NCBI RefSeq assembly: GCF_003345655.1 | Contig: NZ_QQOH01000004.1 | Coordinates: forward strand, 62,001 to 126,000 | Reading direction: 5' to 3' | Source of the DNA: Motiliproteus coralliicola | GTDB taxonomy: Bacteria; Pseudomonadota; Gammaproteobacteria; Pseudomonadales; Balneatricaceae | DNA length: 64,000 nucleotides | In this document: positions 9,401-18,288 of the stretch, in pieces | Layout: each line of letters begins with the position of its first letter | How positions within the stretch are numbered: position 1 is the stretch's first letter | Notes under the pieces: model-generated | Database searches by the model: none | What the model was told of the DNA's origin: nothing | Seen by the model: only the letters and a program-made list of their open reading frames with translations | Translations under genes and position numbers: made by a program

Positions 9401-9445
9401 TTCGGGCTATGCTGAAGCGTAACAAGTCTTCAGTATTAGCCCGAA
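9401..9445 (+). repeat. Long imperfect hairpin downstream of the ABC operon
   Basis: TTCGGGCTATGCTGAAG (9401-9417) pairs with CTTCAGTATTAGCCCGAA (9428-9445) with one mismatch and one bulge around a 10-nt loop. It lies 16 bases after the ATPase stop and lacks a T-run, so it may be a 3'-end stabiliser or a processed terminator rather than a standard intrinsic terminator. Confidence 0.55.
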
Positions 9446-9508
9446 GCCCATTACCTTCTGTTGCGACAGAGAGCCAGATTACGGGCCCAAGCGCCTGGAG
9501 TCAGGCCG

Positions 9509-9742
9509 ATGATCTCTTCTCCCTCCACCCACCAATCCGCATCAACCACCAGTCCACGACATCGCGGTTGGCTCTGGCTAGCGCTGGGGTTGCTGAGCTG
9601 CCCCTGTCATCTGTTGATTCTGCTTCCGCTGCTGGGAAGCTGGCTCAGTCAGCACTATCTGCCCGGCGTTTTGGTACTACTGCTGATCTCGCTAGTGGCT
9701 ACCCTGACCGCCCTGAGGCTGCTGGATCACAAGCCTGGCTAA
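9509..9742 (+). CDS. MerE-like small membrane protein
   Basis: A 77-residue protein with two predicted membrane helices. The segment LWLALGLLSCPCHLLILLPL closely matches the start of MerE-family mercury uptake proteins, whose first helix ends in a CPCH metal-binding motif. The ATG at 9509 has GGAG at 9497-9500. No merR, merT, merP or merA is visible nearby, so a role in mercury uptake is uncertain; another soft metal is possible. Its stop overlaps the stop of the converging response-regulator gene by four bases. Confidence 0.65.
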   Translation: MISSPSTHQSASTTSPRHRGWLWLALGLLSCPCHLLILLPLLGSWLSQHYLPGVLVLLLISLVATLTALRLLDHKPG

Positions 9743-10431
9743 CAACGGATATAGCGCCGCTCCGGGCGACCGACAGTGCCGTAACTGACCTCGGCGGACA
9801 GCTCACGGGTGCTGACCAGAAACTCCAGGTAACGCCTGGCGGTGGTTCGGCTGGCGCCAATGGCCGCACCGACGTGCTCGGCATTCAGCGCCTCGGCATC
9901 GGCTTCAAATACGGCTCGTACTTTATCGAGCGTCAGCGGATCGATCCCCTTCGGCAGCCGCTCCTGTCCCGCCTCAACCTCGCTCTTGGCGGCGCCGGCA
10001 CGGGGCAGCAGGGTGTCCACTTCGGTCTGGATCAACGATTCCATCGCCTGCAGCTTCTGCAGGTGATCGGCGTAGTTATTCAGCGCCTCCTGCAAGCGCT
10101 CAAACACCAACGGCTTGAGAATGTAGTCGAACACCCCGCCTCGGAGCGCTTCCTTCAGGGTATCGACCTCCTTGGCGGCGGTGATCAGAATCACATCGGT
10201 GGCGCTGTTGTTGGCCCGTAGCTCGCGTAGCAGATCAAGCCCGGTTCCGGTCGGAAACTGGATATCCAGCAGCAGCAGCTCGGGTTGAAACACCTCCACC
10301 AGATCCCGTGCCTCATCCAGCCCGTGAGCCACCCCCACCAGCTCGACCCCATCAATACGTTCCAGAAAACGTTGCTGAATTTGAGCGATCTGGCGATCAT
10401 CTTCGGCGATTACAACACGAATGTTCTGCAT
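9739..10431 (-). CDS. Two-component response regulator, CitB/DcuR family
   Basis: A 230-residue regulator. The receiver domain (residues 1-120) has acidic residues D11/D12, the phosphoacceptor D56 (LLLLDIQFP) and the conserved lysine in YILKPL. The C-terminal half has the CitB-type helix-turn-helix (HVGAAIGASRTTARRYLEFL). It lies directly downstream of its kinase gene on the same strand, and the pair is divergent from tctCBA. It most likely activates tctCBA and perhaps the CoA-transferase/lyase genes in response to an external di- or tricarboxylate; this is inferred from family and position. Confidence 0.93.
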   Translation of the reverse strand: MQNIRVVIAEDDRQIAQIQQRFLERIDGVELVGVAHGLDEARDLVEVFQPELLLLDIQFPTGTGLDLLRELRANNSATDVILITAAKEVDTLKEALRGGVFDYILKPLVFERLQEALNNYADHLQKLQAMESLIQTEVDTLLPRAGAAKSEVEAGQERLPKGIDPLTLDKVRAVFEADAEALNAEHVGAAIGASRTTARRYLEFLVSTRELSAEVSYGTVGRPERRYIRC

Positions 10432-10482
10432 CTTCTGACTACGGCCCTTTATTTCTTCTTGCTGGGGTTATGGTTTTGAAGG

Positions 10483-12150
10483 CTATCCATGCGGGTTATC
10501 GACAGCGGCAGTATGCCGAACCGGCTGTTTAGGAATATAGACGGTAAAGCGACTACCCCGACTGGCGGGATTCTCTTCAGCCGGATCACCCGGTTCCAAC
10601 GTGATAGTGCCGCCCAGGCGCTGCAGCAGTCCCTTGACCAGGTGCAGTCCCAAGCCATGGCCCTGGGCGCTCTTGCTGGTCACCCCTTTCTCGAAGATCC
10701 GCTCCTGCTGATCGTCCGGAACCCCGGCGCCCTGGTCTTCGATTTCAAAGATCAGGTCGTCACCCAGATCGGTCATCGACAGCCGAACCTCCCCATTCGT
10801 ACCGGTATGAGCCAGGGTCGCTTCCAGGGCATTGTCGATCAGATTGCCGATAATGCTGACCAGTTGTTCGCGGGGCAGCCGATCGGGCAGCTCGGCCATA
10901 TGACTGTCCGGGTCGATCAACAGCTTCAGTCCCATCTCTCTGGCCCGGTTGTACTTACCCAGCAGACAGCCGGACAGGATCGGGTCCGGAACCGCGGCCA
11001 GCAGCAACCGGATCAACTCCTGATGGCTGCGGGTCTCTTGGCCGATCAGCGCCAGCGCCTCGTCATCGGCACCGATCTGGATCAGACCGGCAATGGTATG
11101 CAGCTTGTTGGAGTATTCGTGGGATTGGCTGCGCAGGGTGTCGGCATACTGCTGAATCCGGGTCAGCTTGCGGCTGACCAGGTCAAGTTCATCCTTGCGA
11201 CGGAAACTGGAGACCACACCGGTGACCTTCTGATCCTGCTTCAACGGCACCCGGTTGACGATCAGGTTCCGGTCGGCGAGCCAGACCTCGCGGTCGAACT
11301 GGGGTTCGCCGCTGCGCAGCACATCGAGCATCTGGCTGTCGGGCAGCACCTCGCTGATCGGTCGCCCGGTCAGGGTCCGGTCCTCGTCGAGCCCTAGCGT
11401 CTCGATGGCGGCCCGGTTGATGGTGGTGATCCGTCCGTCAGCGTTGATCGCGATGATCCCTTCACGGACCGACTCCAGGGTCGCGATCCGCTCTTGAAAC
11501 AGGCGCCCGATCTGCTCAGGCTCCAGCCCGAAGATCGCCTGTTTGAAATGGTTGGCAAACCAGATCGCGGTCAACACGCTGACCACGAACGCAGCCAGAA
11601 TCACTAGGATCAGGGTGGTGCGGTAGCGCGCGATCGTCGCCTCGACCCGGTCCAGCGTATAGCCCACCGACACCAGCCCGATCACCTCTTCGCCGGTGTG
11701 GTCGTACATCGGCGTACGGGCCCGCATCGACCAGCCCATGCTGCCCTCGGCCTTGGTCACCTGGCTGCGGCCATGCACCAGCGTCGGTGCGGTATCGTCA
11801 TCATCGTCGCTCATCATCGACAAGCCGATCAGCTCGGGATTGGGGTGGGTCAACCGATGCCCCCGCAGATCGCCGAACACCACGAAACTGGCCTGGGTGC
11901 GTTCGGCCAGCAACTTGCTCAACGGTTGCAGATTTTCACTGTCGCCTTGCCCGACAGACTCGATCATCTGGGGCATCGCCGCGATTCCCTTGGCGACATG
12001 CAGCGCCCGTTCGCCGATCTGCTCATCCAGCGATTGGTTCAGATAGTAGAGTGCGAACAGGCCGATGGAGCCGGTCTGGAGGAGGGCGATCAGACCGAGT
12101 ATCAACACCATCCGGGTTTTTAATTTCAGCGCACGTAACGACAGTTTCAT
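10483..12150 (-). CDS. Sensor histidine kinase, CitA/DcuS family
   Basis: A 555-residue membrane kinase. Two membrane helices (about 13-37 and 178-199) flank a periplasmic sensor domain of the CitA/DcuS Cache type, the family fold that binds citrate or C4-dicarboxylates. A cytoplasmic PAS domain follows (residues about 220-320). The phosphoacceptor is H344 in SQSHEYSNKLHTI, the SpoOB-like dimerisation motif of this family. The ATP-binding domain shows N (NLIDNALEA), G1 (EDQGAGVPDD) and G2 (GHGLGLHLVKGL) boxes. A run of five aspartates sits in the sensor domain near residue 115. It pairs with the regulator gene 51 bp downstream. Confidence 0.94.
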   Translation of the reverse strand: MKLSLRALKLKTRMVLILGLIALLQTGSIGLFALYYLNQSLDEQIGERALHVAKGIAAMPQMIESVGQGDSENLQPLSKLLAERTQASFVVFGDLRGHRLTHPNPELIGLSMMSDDDDDTAPTLVHGRSQVTKAEGSMGWSMRARTPMYDHTGEEVIGLVSVGYTLDRVEATIARYRTTLILVILAAFVVSVLTAIWFANHFKQAIFGLEPEQIGRLFQERIATLESVREGIIAINADGRITTINRAAIETLGLDEDRTLTGRPISEVLPDSQMLDVLRSGEPQFDREVWLADRNLIVNRVPLKQDQKVTGVVSSFRRKDELDLVSRKLTRIQQYADTLRSQSHEYSNKLHTIAGLIQIGADDEALALIGQETRSHQELIRLLLAAVPDPILSGCLLGKYNRAREMGLKLLIDPDSHMAELPDRLPREQLVSIIGNLIDNALEATLAHTGTNGEVRLSMTDLGDDLIFEIEDQGAGVPDDQQERIFEKGVTSKSAQGHGLGLHLVKGLLQRLGGTITLEPGDPAEENPASRGSRFTVYIPKQPVRHTAAVDNPHG

Positions 12151-12368
12151 GACAGTCTGGGTTGTTATCTTTGTTATTGGGAAGCGATCAACCGTTACTT
12201 GGCAGTGTAATCAATCCATACTCGGTTGACCCGTGAACAATATGAACAAAATGCACTTTATGGTTTAAAAACTCTTTAAATTCATAAGCTTTTATATGGC
12301 ACTAACGCCAACTAAGGTGATTCTCAGGTACTCACTCCTACGATAAAAACAACCATGAGGATCTCCAC
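12151..12368. promoter_or_regulatory. Divergent control region between the kinase gene and tctC
   Basis: A 218-bp intergenic region much richer in A and T than its flanks, especially 12230-12300 (runs such as GGTTTAAAAACTCTTTAAATTCATAA). CitB-type regulators bind AT-rich sites, so this is the likely place where the response regulator controls tctCBA. I see no precise operator or sure -35/-10 pair. GAGGATCTCCAC before 12369 is the tctC ribosome-binding site. Confidence 0.45.
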
Positions 12369-13352
12369 ATGATCGCCAAGTTTCTATCCAACAAGCGCTC
12401 CACACTGATGGCTGCCGCGATGGTTTCCTGTCTCGGCGCCGGTATGGCCCAGGCTGCAGTCGATGAAGTTCATTTCCTGATTCCCGGCGGCGCCGGCGGT
12501 GGCTGGGACGGTACCGCCCGCGGTACCGGTGAAGTCCTGACCAAGTCCGGTCTGGTCAGCACCGCGTCTTACGAGAACATGTCCGGTGGTGGCGGTGGTA
12601 AGGCGATCGCCCACCTGATCGAAACCGCCGATCAGGCCAAAGACACCCTGATGGTCAACTCCACCCCGATCGTGATCCGCTCACTCTCAAAAGTGTTCCC
12701 ACAGTCATTCCGGGATCTGACCCCGATCGCCGCCACCATCGGCGATTACGCCGCGTTTGTGGTACCGGCCAACTCCAAGTATCAGAAGTTCGAAGAGCTG
12801 GTTGCCGACTACAAGGCCAACCCACGCTCGGTCAGTGTTGCCGGCGGTTCCTCCCGCGGTGGCATGGACCATCTGGTTGCCGCGATGGCCTTTAAAGCCG
12901 CTGGTGCCGATCCTCGCCGGGTGAAGTACATCGCCTACGACGCCGGTGGTAAGGCGATGGCCGGCATGCTGTCCGGTGAAACCCAGGTACTGTCCACCGG
13001 CTTCAGTGAAGCGCTGGCACTGGCCAACGCCGGTGAAGTTCGGATTCTGGCAATGACCGGCGACGAGCGTTCTGTCGCGGCCCCGGATGTCCCGACCCTG
13101 AAAGAGCTGGGTTATGACGCCAGCTTCGTTAACTGGCGTGGTTTCTTCGGCGCACCGGGCCTGTCCGACACCCAGGCTGACGAGTTCGCCAGCACGCTGG
13201 AGAAGATGTACAGCACCAACGAGTGGAGCGTGGTTCGCGACCGCAACGGCTGGACCGAGATCTTCAAGCCCCGCGCCCAATTCGTCTCCTTCCTGGAACA
13301 GCAGGAGAAGGTGGTCGGCGACCTGATGCGTGAGCTGGGCTTCCTGCAGTAA
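12369..13352 (+). CDS. tctC: Tripartite tricarboxylate transporter substrate-binding protein
   Basis: A 327-residue periplasmic binding protein of the TctC/Bug family. The signal peptide ends near AGMAQAA. The family-typical ligand loop FLIPGGAGGGWDGTARG follows at residues about 38-54, and the second loop is seen in VAGGSSRGGMDHL. It captures a carboxylate and delivers it to TctAB. The gene opens the tctCBA cluster and is divergent from a citrate-type two-component system. A 177-bp gap with two hairpins separates it from tctB, which probably allows higher expression of the binding protein. Confidence 0.93.
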   Translation: MIAKFLSNKRSTLMAAAMVSCLGAGMAQAAVDEVHFLIPGGAGGGWDGTARGTGEVLTKSGLVSTASYENMSGGGGGKAIAHLIETADQAKDTLMVNSTPIVIRSLSKVFPQSFRDLTPIAATIGDYAAFVVPANSKYQKFEELVADYKANPRSVSVAGGSSRGGMDHLVAAMAFKAAGADPRRVKYIAYDAGGKAMAGMLSGETQVLSTGFSEALALANAGEVRILAMTGDERSVAAPDVPTLKELGYDASFVNWRGFFGAPGLSDTQADEFASTLEKMYSTNEWSVVRDRNGWTEIFKPRAQFVSFLEQQEKVVGDLMRELGFLQ

Positions 13353-13364
13353 GCCGCAAAACCG

Positions 13365-13489
13365 GCGGCGCTGACCGGTCAATCTGAGCTGATTTAACTA
13401 CAGCTTTAACGACAGCGCCGCTCCGTTTCCCGACTTTTGTGCTGACCTTCTGATGACACTCGAGCCCGGCTAAACCAGAGCCCGGGCTC
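13365..13489 (+). repeat. Two hairpins in the tctC-tctB gap
   Basis: GCGGCGCTG (13365-13373) pairs with CAGCGCCGC (13413-13421), and GAGCCCGG (13462-13469) pairs with CCGGGCTC (13482-13489). Neither has a T-run. They may stabilise the tctC transcript end or reduce readthrough into tctBA; the role is inferred from position. Confidence 0.5.
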
Positions 13490-13529
13490 CACCCCGAAAG
13501 GGCGCCCCCGTTCGCCCCAGGAGCTTCCC

Positions 13530-14003
13530 ATGACCCTGACCAAAGACCACATCGGTGGTTTGGTATTCCTTTGCCTATCGGTTGCCTACGGCTACTACGC
13601 AGGCCAGATCCCGATGTTCCCCGGCGACGAATTCGAGCCCTTCCACGCCCAAACCCTGCCCAACGCGCTGGCCTGGGCTGGAGGTCTACTGTCGATCGCC
13701 CTGCTGGTGACCGCTCGCCGCGACCGTCAACACCGCCTCAGCCTAGGAGGTTACGACTTCCAACTGGTGGCCTATCTGCTGGTTCTGGTGGTGATCTTCG
13801 CGATTGCGCTGGAGTGGGTCGGATTCCTGCTGTCGACATTGATCTTCCTGATCGGCGGCTACTGGCTGCTGGGTGTACGCCAGATCAAGACGCTGCTGAT
13901 CGCCTCGGTACCTTTTGCCGCCGGCATCTGGTTTGTCCTGTCCCAACTGCTGGAGATCTACCTGGCCCCGGGACGCCTGTTCACAATGATTTTTGGAGGC
14001 TGA
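13530..14003 (+). CDS. tctB: Tripartite tricarboxylate transporter small membrane subunit
   Basis: A 157-residue protein with four hydrophobic segments, the normal layout of TctB, the small subunit that partners TctA in secondary uptake of tricarboxylates. It is preceded by CAGGAGCTTCCC. Its last bases (TTTTGGAGGCTGA) contain the ribosome-binding site for tctA, which starts five bases after the stop, so the two are probably translated together. Confidence 0.9.
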   Translation: MTLTKDHIGGLVFLCLSVAYGYYAGQIPMFPGDEFEPFHAQTLPNALAWAGGLLSIALLVTARRDRQHRLSLGGYDFQLVAYLLVLVVIFAIALEWVGFLLSTLIFLIGGYWLLGVRQIKTLLIASVPFAAGIWFVLSQLLEIYLAPGRLFTMIFGG

Positions 14004-14007
14004 TCCC

Positions 14008-15552
14008 ATGTTAGACGGAATCATGACCGGGCTAACCACCGCGGTAATGCCCTTCAACCTGATGATGGTGGTACTCGGCTGCTTCGCCGGTACCTTCATC
14101 GGCATGCTGCCCGGACTCGGGCCAATCTCAGCCGTGGCGCTGATGATCCCGATCACCTACGGCCTCGATCCCGCCTCGGGCATTATCCTGATGGCGGGGG
14201 TCTATTACGGCGCCGTGTTCGGCGGCTCCACCTCCTCCATCCTGATCAACGCCCCGGGCTGCGCCTCCACCGTGGTCACCGCTTTTGACGGCTACCCGAT
14301 GGCACAGAAGAAGCAGGCCGGTAAAGCACTGGCGCTGGCGGCCTACTCCTCGTTCACCGGCGGCACCATCGGCGCGTTAGTGCTGTTGTTCGCGGCCCCT
14401 GCGCTGGCGACAGTCTCATTGAGTTTCCAATCCAGTGACTATTTTGCCCTGATGATTCTTGGTCTGACCGCTGTGGCCGCCTTCTCCGGTAAGGGTCAGG
14501 TGATCAAGGCGATGATCATGACCGTGTTCGGGCTGATGATCTCCACCGTCGGTACCGACATGATGTCGGGCGCGCCACGCTTCACCTTCGGCAGTATCGA
14601 CCTGATCGACGGTATTAGCTTCCTGCTGCTGGCGATGGCTACCTTCGCGCTGACCGAAGTGGTGATGACGGTCCTCAAGGGCCAGCACCGCGAAGAGGAG
14701 CCGGAGATGGATATGTCGTCGCTCGGCAGCATGAAGCTGTCGAAGGACGAGGTCAAAGAGATCGCTCCCACGGTAGCGCGCTCCTCGGTGTTCGGTTTCC
14801 TGGTCGGGGTTCTGCCCGGCGCCGGTGCCACCATCGCCTCCTTCCTGGCCTATGGCCTGGAGCGCAACCTGGCCTCGGCCAAGCAGAAGCTGCAGTTCGG
14901 TAAGGGTGCCCTGCGCGGTCTGGCCGCACCGGAATCGGCCAACAACGCCGCCTCGACCGGCTCGTTCGTGCCGCTGCTGACCCTGGGTATCCCGGGTTCG
15001 GGCACCACCGCGATCATGCTGGGTGCGTTGATCGCCTACGGTATCCAGCCGGGCCCGCGCCTGTTCATCGACAACCCGGACGTGTTCTGGTCGGTCATCA
15101 TCTCGATGTACTTTGGCAACCTGGTACTGCTGATTCTGAACCTACCGCTGATTCCGTACATCTCGCGACTACTGGCGATCCCGCGTCCGATCCTGATCCC
15201 GCTGATCCTGTTCTTCTCGATCACCGGCGTCTACCTGGTCAGCTTCAACACCTTCGACATCCATATGATGGTGTTCATCACCGTGGCGGCGATCTTCCTG
15301 AAACTACTGGAGTTTCCGATGGCACCGATGCTGCTCGGCTTTATCCTCGGCGGCATCATGGAGACCAACCTGAGCCGCGCAATGACCCTGTACGACGGTG
15401 ATCTAGCCTTCCTGTGGGAACGCCCGCTGACCCTGACCATCATGATCATCTCGATTCTGGTGCTGCTGATGCCGCTGCTAGCGCGGATGTTCCAGCGCCC
15501 GGCCAAGAAACCGGCCAGCGATGAAGAGGTCAGCTACGAAGGGGAAGGCTAA
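14008..15552 (+). CDS. tctA: Tripartite tricarboxylate transporter large permease
   Basis: A 514-residue polytopic protein with about twelve membrane segments and strong TctA signatures: [17 protein letters not shown] near residue 37, [13 protein letters not shown] near 75, a [16 protein letters not shown] repeat near 270, and the [18 protein letters not shown] block near 325. It is the channel-forming subunit that moves the acid released by TctC, driven by an ion gradient. The ATG at 14008 has GGAGG nine bases upstream; an in-frame TTG at 13993 is less likely. A terminator follows at 15621. Confidence 0.95.
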   Translation: MLDGIMTGLTTAVMPFNLMMVVLGCFAGTFIGMLPGLGPISAVALMIPITYGLDPASGIILMAGVYYGAVFGGSTSSILINAPGCASTVVTAFDGYPMAQKKQAGKALALAAYSSFTGGTIGALVLLFAAPALATVSLSFQSSDYFALMILGLTAVAAFSGKGQVIKAMIMTVFGLMISTVGTDMMSGAPRFTFGSIDLIDGISFLLLAMATFALTEVVMTVLKGQHREEEPEMDMSSLGSMKLSKDEVKEIAPTVARSSVFGFLVGVLPGAGATIASFLAYGLERNLASAKQKLQFGKGALRGLAAPESANNAASTGSFVPLLTLGIPGSGTTAIMLGALIAYGIQPGPRLFIDNPDVFWSVIISMYFGNLVLLILNLPLIPYISRLLAIPRPILIPLILFFSITGVYLVSFNTFDIHMMVFITVAAIFLKLLEFPMAPMLLGFILGGIMETNLSRAMTLYDGDLAFLWERPLTLTIMIISILVLLMPLLARMFQRPAKKPASDEEVSYEGEG

Positions 15553-15620
15553 GCACGATATCAACCCAGCTCCTATCCGCTCTTCGACAGAGGGGCGTAG
15601 GTCGAACCCGACCTAACCTT

Positions 15621-15660
15621 GGCCGCCCCGGTATCGCAACGATGCTCGGCGGCCTTTTTT
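15621..15660 (+). terminator. Intrinsic terminator after tctA
   Basis: GGCCGCC (15621-15627) pairs with GGCGGCC (15648-15654), followed directly by six T. It lies between tctA and the CoA-transferase gene, so those two genes need readthrough or their own promoter. Confidence 0.75.
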
Positions 15661-15692
15661 CTGCTTCATCACCAGTTACCAGCGAGGCCCTC

Positions 15693-16907
15693 ATGCTTGC
15701 ATCCATGCTCCAGTCCCTGGCCCATATCCGGGTGTTAGATCTGACCAACGTACTGGCCGGACCTTTCGCCTGCAATCAACTCGCCCACCTGGGTGCCGAC
15801 GTGATTAAGATCGAGGTCCCCGGCAGCGGTGATCTGGCACGTCAGCTCGGCGCCGACCCCGAGCTCAATCGTCAGTATATGGGTGTCTCTTTTCTAGCCC
15901 AGAACGCAGGTAAACGCTCACTAACCCTGAATCTCAAGGATGATCAAGGTAAAGCGCTGCTCAAACGTCTGGTCGAGAGCGCCGATGTACTGGTGGAAAA
16001 CTTCCGCCCCGGGGTGATGGAGCGGCTCGGGGTCGGTTACGACGAACTGAAACAGCACAACCCGAAGCTGATCTATTGTGCCATCTCCGGTTACGGCGCC
16101 GATGGTCCAATGAAGAAGCTGCCGGCCTACGACCAGATCATTCAAGGCATGTCCGGGGTAATGTCGATCACCGGCGCACCGGAAAACGCACCCTATCGGG
16201 TCGGCTATCCGATCGCCGATACCCTCGGTGGACTTACCGCCGCCTTCGCCGTCAGCGCCGCCCTGGCCGGACGGGATCAACACGGTGAGGGCGCCTTTAT
16301 CGATGTCTCGATGCTCGAATCGACCCTGGCGACCATGGGTTGGGCGGTGTCCAACTACCTGGTGGCCGAGCGCGAACCCGGCCCGATGGGCAACGACAAC
16401 ATCACCGCCAGCCCGTCCGGCACCTTCCGTACCGGCGATGGCCTGCTGAACCTGGCAGCCAACAAACAGCAACAGTTTGAAGCGGTCTGCGAACTGATCG
16501 GCCGCCCGGAGCTGGCCACCGACCCGCGCTTTGCCGAACGCCAGGCCCGGCTCGACAACCGTCAACTGCTAACCGAGCTGATCGAACAAGCTCTATTCCA
16601 AGCTCCGGCAGCGGAATGGGAGCAACGCTTCAATGCCGCCGGCGTACCGGCCGGTTGCGTCCTGAGTGTCCCTGAAGCCCTGGCGCTGCCACAGGTTCAA
16701 CAGCGCAATTTTCAGAGTCACTTCGAAAACGTGGCCGGAATCGACCGTGATGTCGAAATCGTTCGCACCGGCTTCCAGATCAACGGCGAACGTCCGGCCG
16801 TGACCAACCCTCCTCCCCAGCTGGGTCAGCACAGTGCCGACATTCTTGCCGAGCTCGGCCTCAGCGGGGATGAAGTTAAACAACTACAACAACAGGGGGT
16901 GGTATGA
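15693..16907 (+). CDS. Family III CoA-transferase (CaiB/BaiF type)
   Basis: A 404-residue protein from the ATG at 15693. It has the family III N-terminal signature (VLDLTNVLAGPFACNQLAHLGADVIK), the YCAISGYG block, and the catalytic aspartate in YPIADTLGG (about residue 176), which forms the aspartyl-CoA anhydride in this family. It should move CoA from a donor thioester to a carboxylic acid. Because it overlaps a citryl-CoA-lyase-like gene by four bases and follows tctCBA, the acceptor is probably the imported tri- or dicarboxylate; that is inference. An in-frame ATG at 15642 lies inside the terminator and is rejected. Confidence 0.9.
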   Translation: MLASMLQSLAHIRVLDLTNVLAGPFACNQLAHLGADVIKIEVPGSGDLARQLGADPELNRQYMGVSFLAQNAGKRSLTLNLKDDQGKALLKRLVESADVLVENFRPGVMERLGVGYDELKQHNPKLIYCAISGYGADGPMKKLPAYDQIIQGMSGVMSITGAPENAPYRVGYPIADTLGGLTAAFAVSAALAGRDQHGEGAFIDVSMLESTLATMGWAVSNYLVAEREPGPMGNDNITASPSGTFRTGDGLLNLAANKQQQFEAVCELIGRPELATDPRFAERQARLDNRQLLTELIEQALFQAPAAEWEQRFNAAGVPAGCVLSVPEALALPQVQQRNFQSHFENVAGIDRDVEIVRTGFQINGERPAVTNPPPQLGQHSADILAELGLSGDEVKQLQQQGVV

Positions 16908-17764
16908 ACAGCAATGAAAAACCGGCCAAAGACAACAATACCGGTCAACCGACCGGTAACCCGTGCAGCGACTGGTGGCGTACCCAAATCATTGATATGC
17001 AGCCCGGCGAGATCCGCTACCACGGTTATCCGATCGAACAGTTGATCGGCAATCTCAGTTTCAGTCAGATGATCTGGTTGATGCTGCGCGGAGAACTGCC
17101 CGGTCCCGGTCAAGGCGAACTGCTCGATGCTGCATTGATGAGCGGCGTCGATCACGGCCCTCAGGCCCCCAGTATCGCCATCGCCCGCATGGCCGCCACC
17201 TGCGGCGTCGGCCTCAACAACGCCATGGCCTCGGCGGTCAATGTGCTCGGTGATGTTCACGGCGGAGCAGGGGAGCAGGCGGTCGGACTCTACCAGGCCA
17301 TCGCCGTACGAATTGACCAAGGTACCGAGCTGACCGATGCCGTCGAGCAGGGCGTGGCTGAACAGATTGCCAACCACGGCAAGTTCATCCCCGGTTTTGG
17401 CCACCGCTTCCATCCCATCGATCCCCGCGCACCGAGACTATTGGAACTGGTCAAGCAGGCGGCCCAGTCCTGCACCGTCAGCGGCCGCTATGCCGAGATT
17501 GCCGAAGCGATCGAAGCCCATCTGGAGCGCCAGAAAGGCAAACGGATTCCGATGAACATCGACGGTGCCACCGCGGTGATCTATACCGAGCTTAGCTTCC
17601 CGGCGCCCCTGGCCCGCGGCCTGTTCTGCCTGTCCCGCTCGGTCGGCATCCTAGCCCATGCTTGGGAGCAAACCGGTCAGGGTGGACGCAATAAAGGACC
17701 GATCCCTCGGGAGCTGATCTGGACCTACGATGGGCCTAAGCAGCGGGGTCTTCCGGGTAATTGA
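16904..17764 (+). CDS. Citrate synthase-related protein, probable citryl-CoA lyase
   Basis: A 286-residue protein of the citrate synthase superfamily, shorter than true citrate synthase (about 430). Conserved blocks are IRYHGYPIEQLIGNLSFSQM, VLGDVHGGAGEQAV, the catalytic-site GFGHRFHP, MNIDGA with the conserved aspartate, and LFCLSRSVGILAHAWEQ. Short citrate-synthase-like proteins such as Hydrogenobacter Ccl cleave citryl-CoA to acetyl-CoA and oxaloacetate. The ATGA overlap with the CoA-transferase gene indicates coupled translation. Together they could replace citrate lyase: transfer CoA to the acid, then cleave it. A 2-methylcitryl- or citramalyl-type substrate is an alternative. Confidence 0.82.
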   Translation: MNSNEKPAKDNNTGQPTGNPCSDWWRTQIIDMQPGEIRYHGYPIEQLIGNLSFSQMIWLMLRGELPGPGQGELLDAALMSGVDHGPQAPSIAIARMAATCGVGLNNAMASAVNVLGDVHGGAGEQAVGLYQAIAVRIDQGTELTDAVEQGVAEQIANHGKFIPGFGHRFHPIDPRAPRLLELVKQAAQSCTVSGRYAEIAEAIEAHLERQKGKRIPMNIDGATAVIYTELSFPAPLARGLFCLSRSVGILAHAWEQTGQGGRNKGPIPRELIWTYDGPKQRGLPGN

Positions 17765-17816
17765 TTATCTGTATGTCTGATTCTTATTGAATTACTGAGC
17801 TGGCTGATAGATACCT

Positions 17817-18280
17817 TTGCGCTCCCCCGAGCGCCTTCATTCTTTGCCATAGCGGCAAAGAACGAAGCAAGAAAACGCCTAGCCCGGTGACTTGACCCTT
17901 CGGGCTACCCTGCGCGCTGATTTGAAAACGGGCTCAGATGGAAACTCGGCCTACGGCCTCAAACAGCCATCATCGCTGATCCGTTTTCCAAATCCGTGCT
18001 CGGCTGCGTCAAGGGCGGTTGAAGCCGTACCAGCCGAAACAGCACCTCCATAGACATCAGGACAAACTCACCGATCCCCTTTTGCGCCGGTGAGCATTAC
18101 AGCCTGACAATGGAATAAAGCGATTGATGTTTGAGGGAGCGAAGCGAGCGAGTTCCAATCGCGACCATTGGCAGACGAAACGCGCAACAAAGCCAGCAAA
18201 GCTGGCCGAGCAAGAGGGGCCGCCTAGGGTTGTTAGGGAAATGGCGGCGCATTTCCCTAACACGCCCGAAAGGGCGTAAC
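17817..18280. repeat. Structured non-coding interspersed repeat
   Basis: The gap between the lyase and lon genes holds no credible gene but dense inverted repeats: TTTGCC/GGCAAA near 17838, TAGCCCG/CGGGCTA (17879-17906), GATTTGAAAACGG (17919-17931) with CCGTTTTCCAAATC (17981-17994), GCCAGC-AAA-GCTGGC (18192-18206), GTTAGGGAAAT/ATTTCCCTAAC (18232-18261), and ACGCCC-GAAA-GGGCGT (18262-18277). From memory it resembles repeats scattered in many gammaproteobacterial genomes and often mis-annotated as short hypothetical proteins. The boundaries are approximate. Confidence 0.6.
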
Positions 18281-18288
18281 TAGAGCAA

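Noticed and set aside
12297-12312. TGGCAC upstream of tctC as a sigma-54 -24 element
   Set aside because: The matching TTGC at -12 is absent (CCAAC instead), so it is not a sigma-54 promoter.
18057-18263. 68-residue minus-strand ORF in the interspersed repeat
   Set aside because: It lies wholly within the structured repeat, has no ribosome-binding site and looks like the spurious short proteins often called in such repeats.
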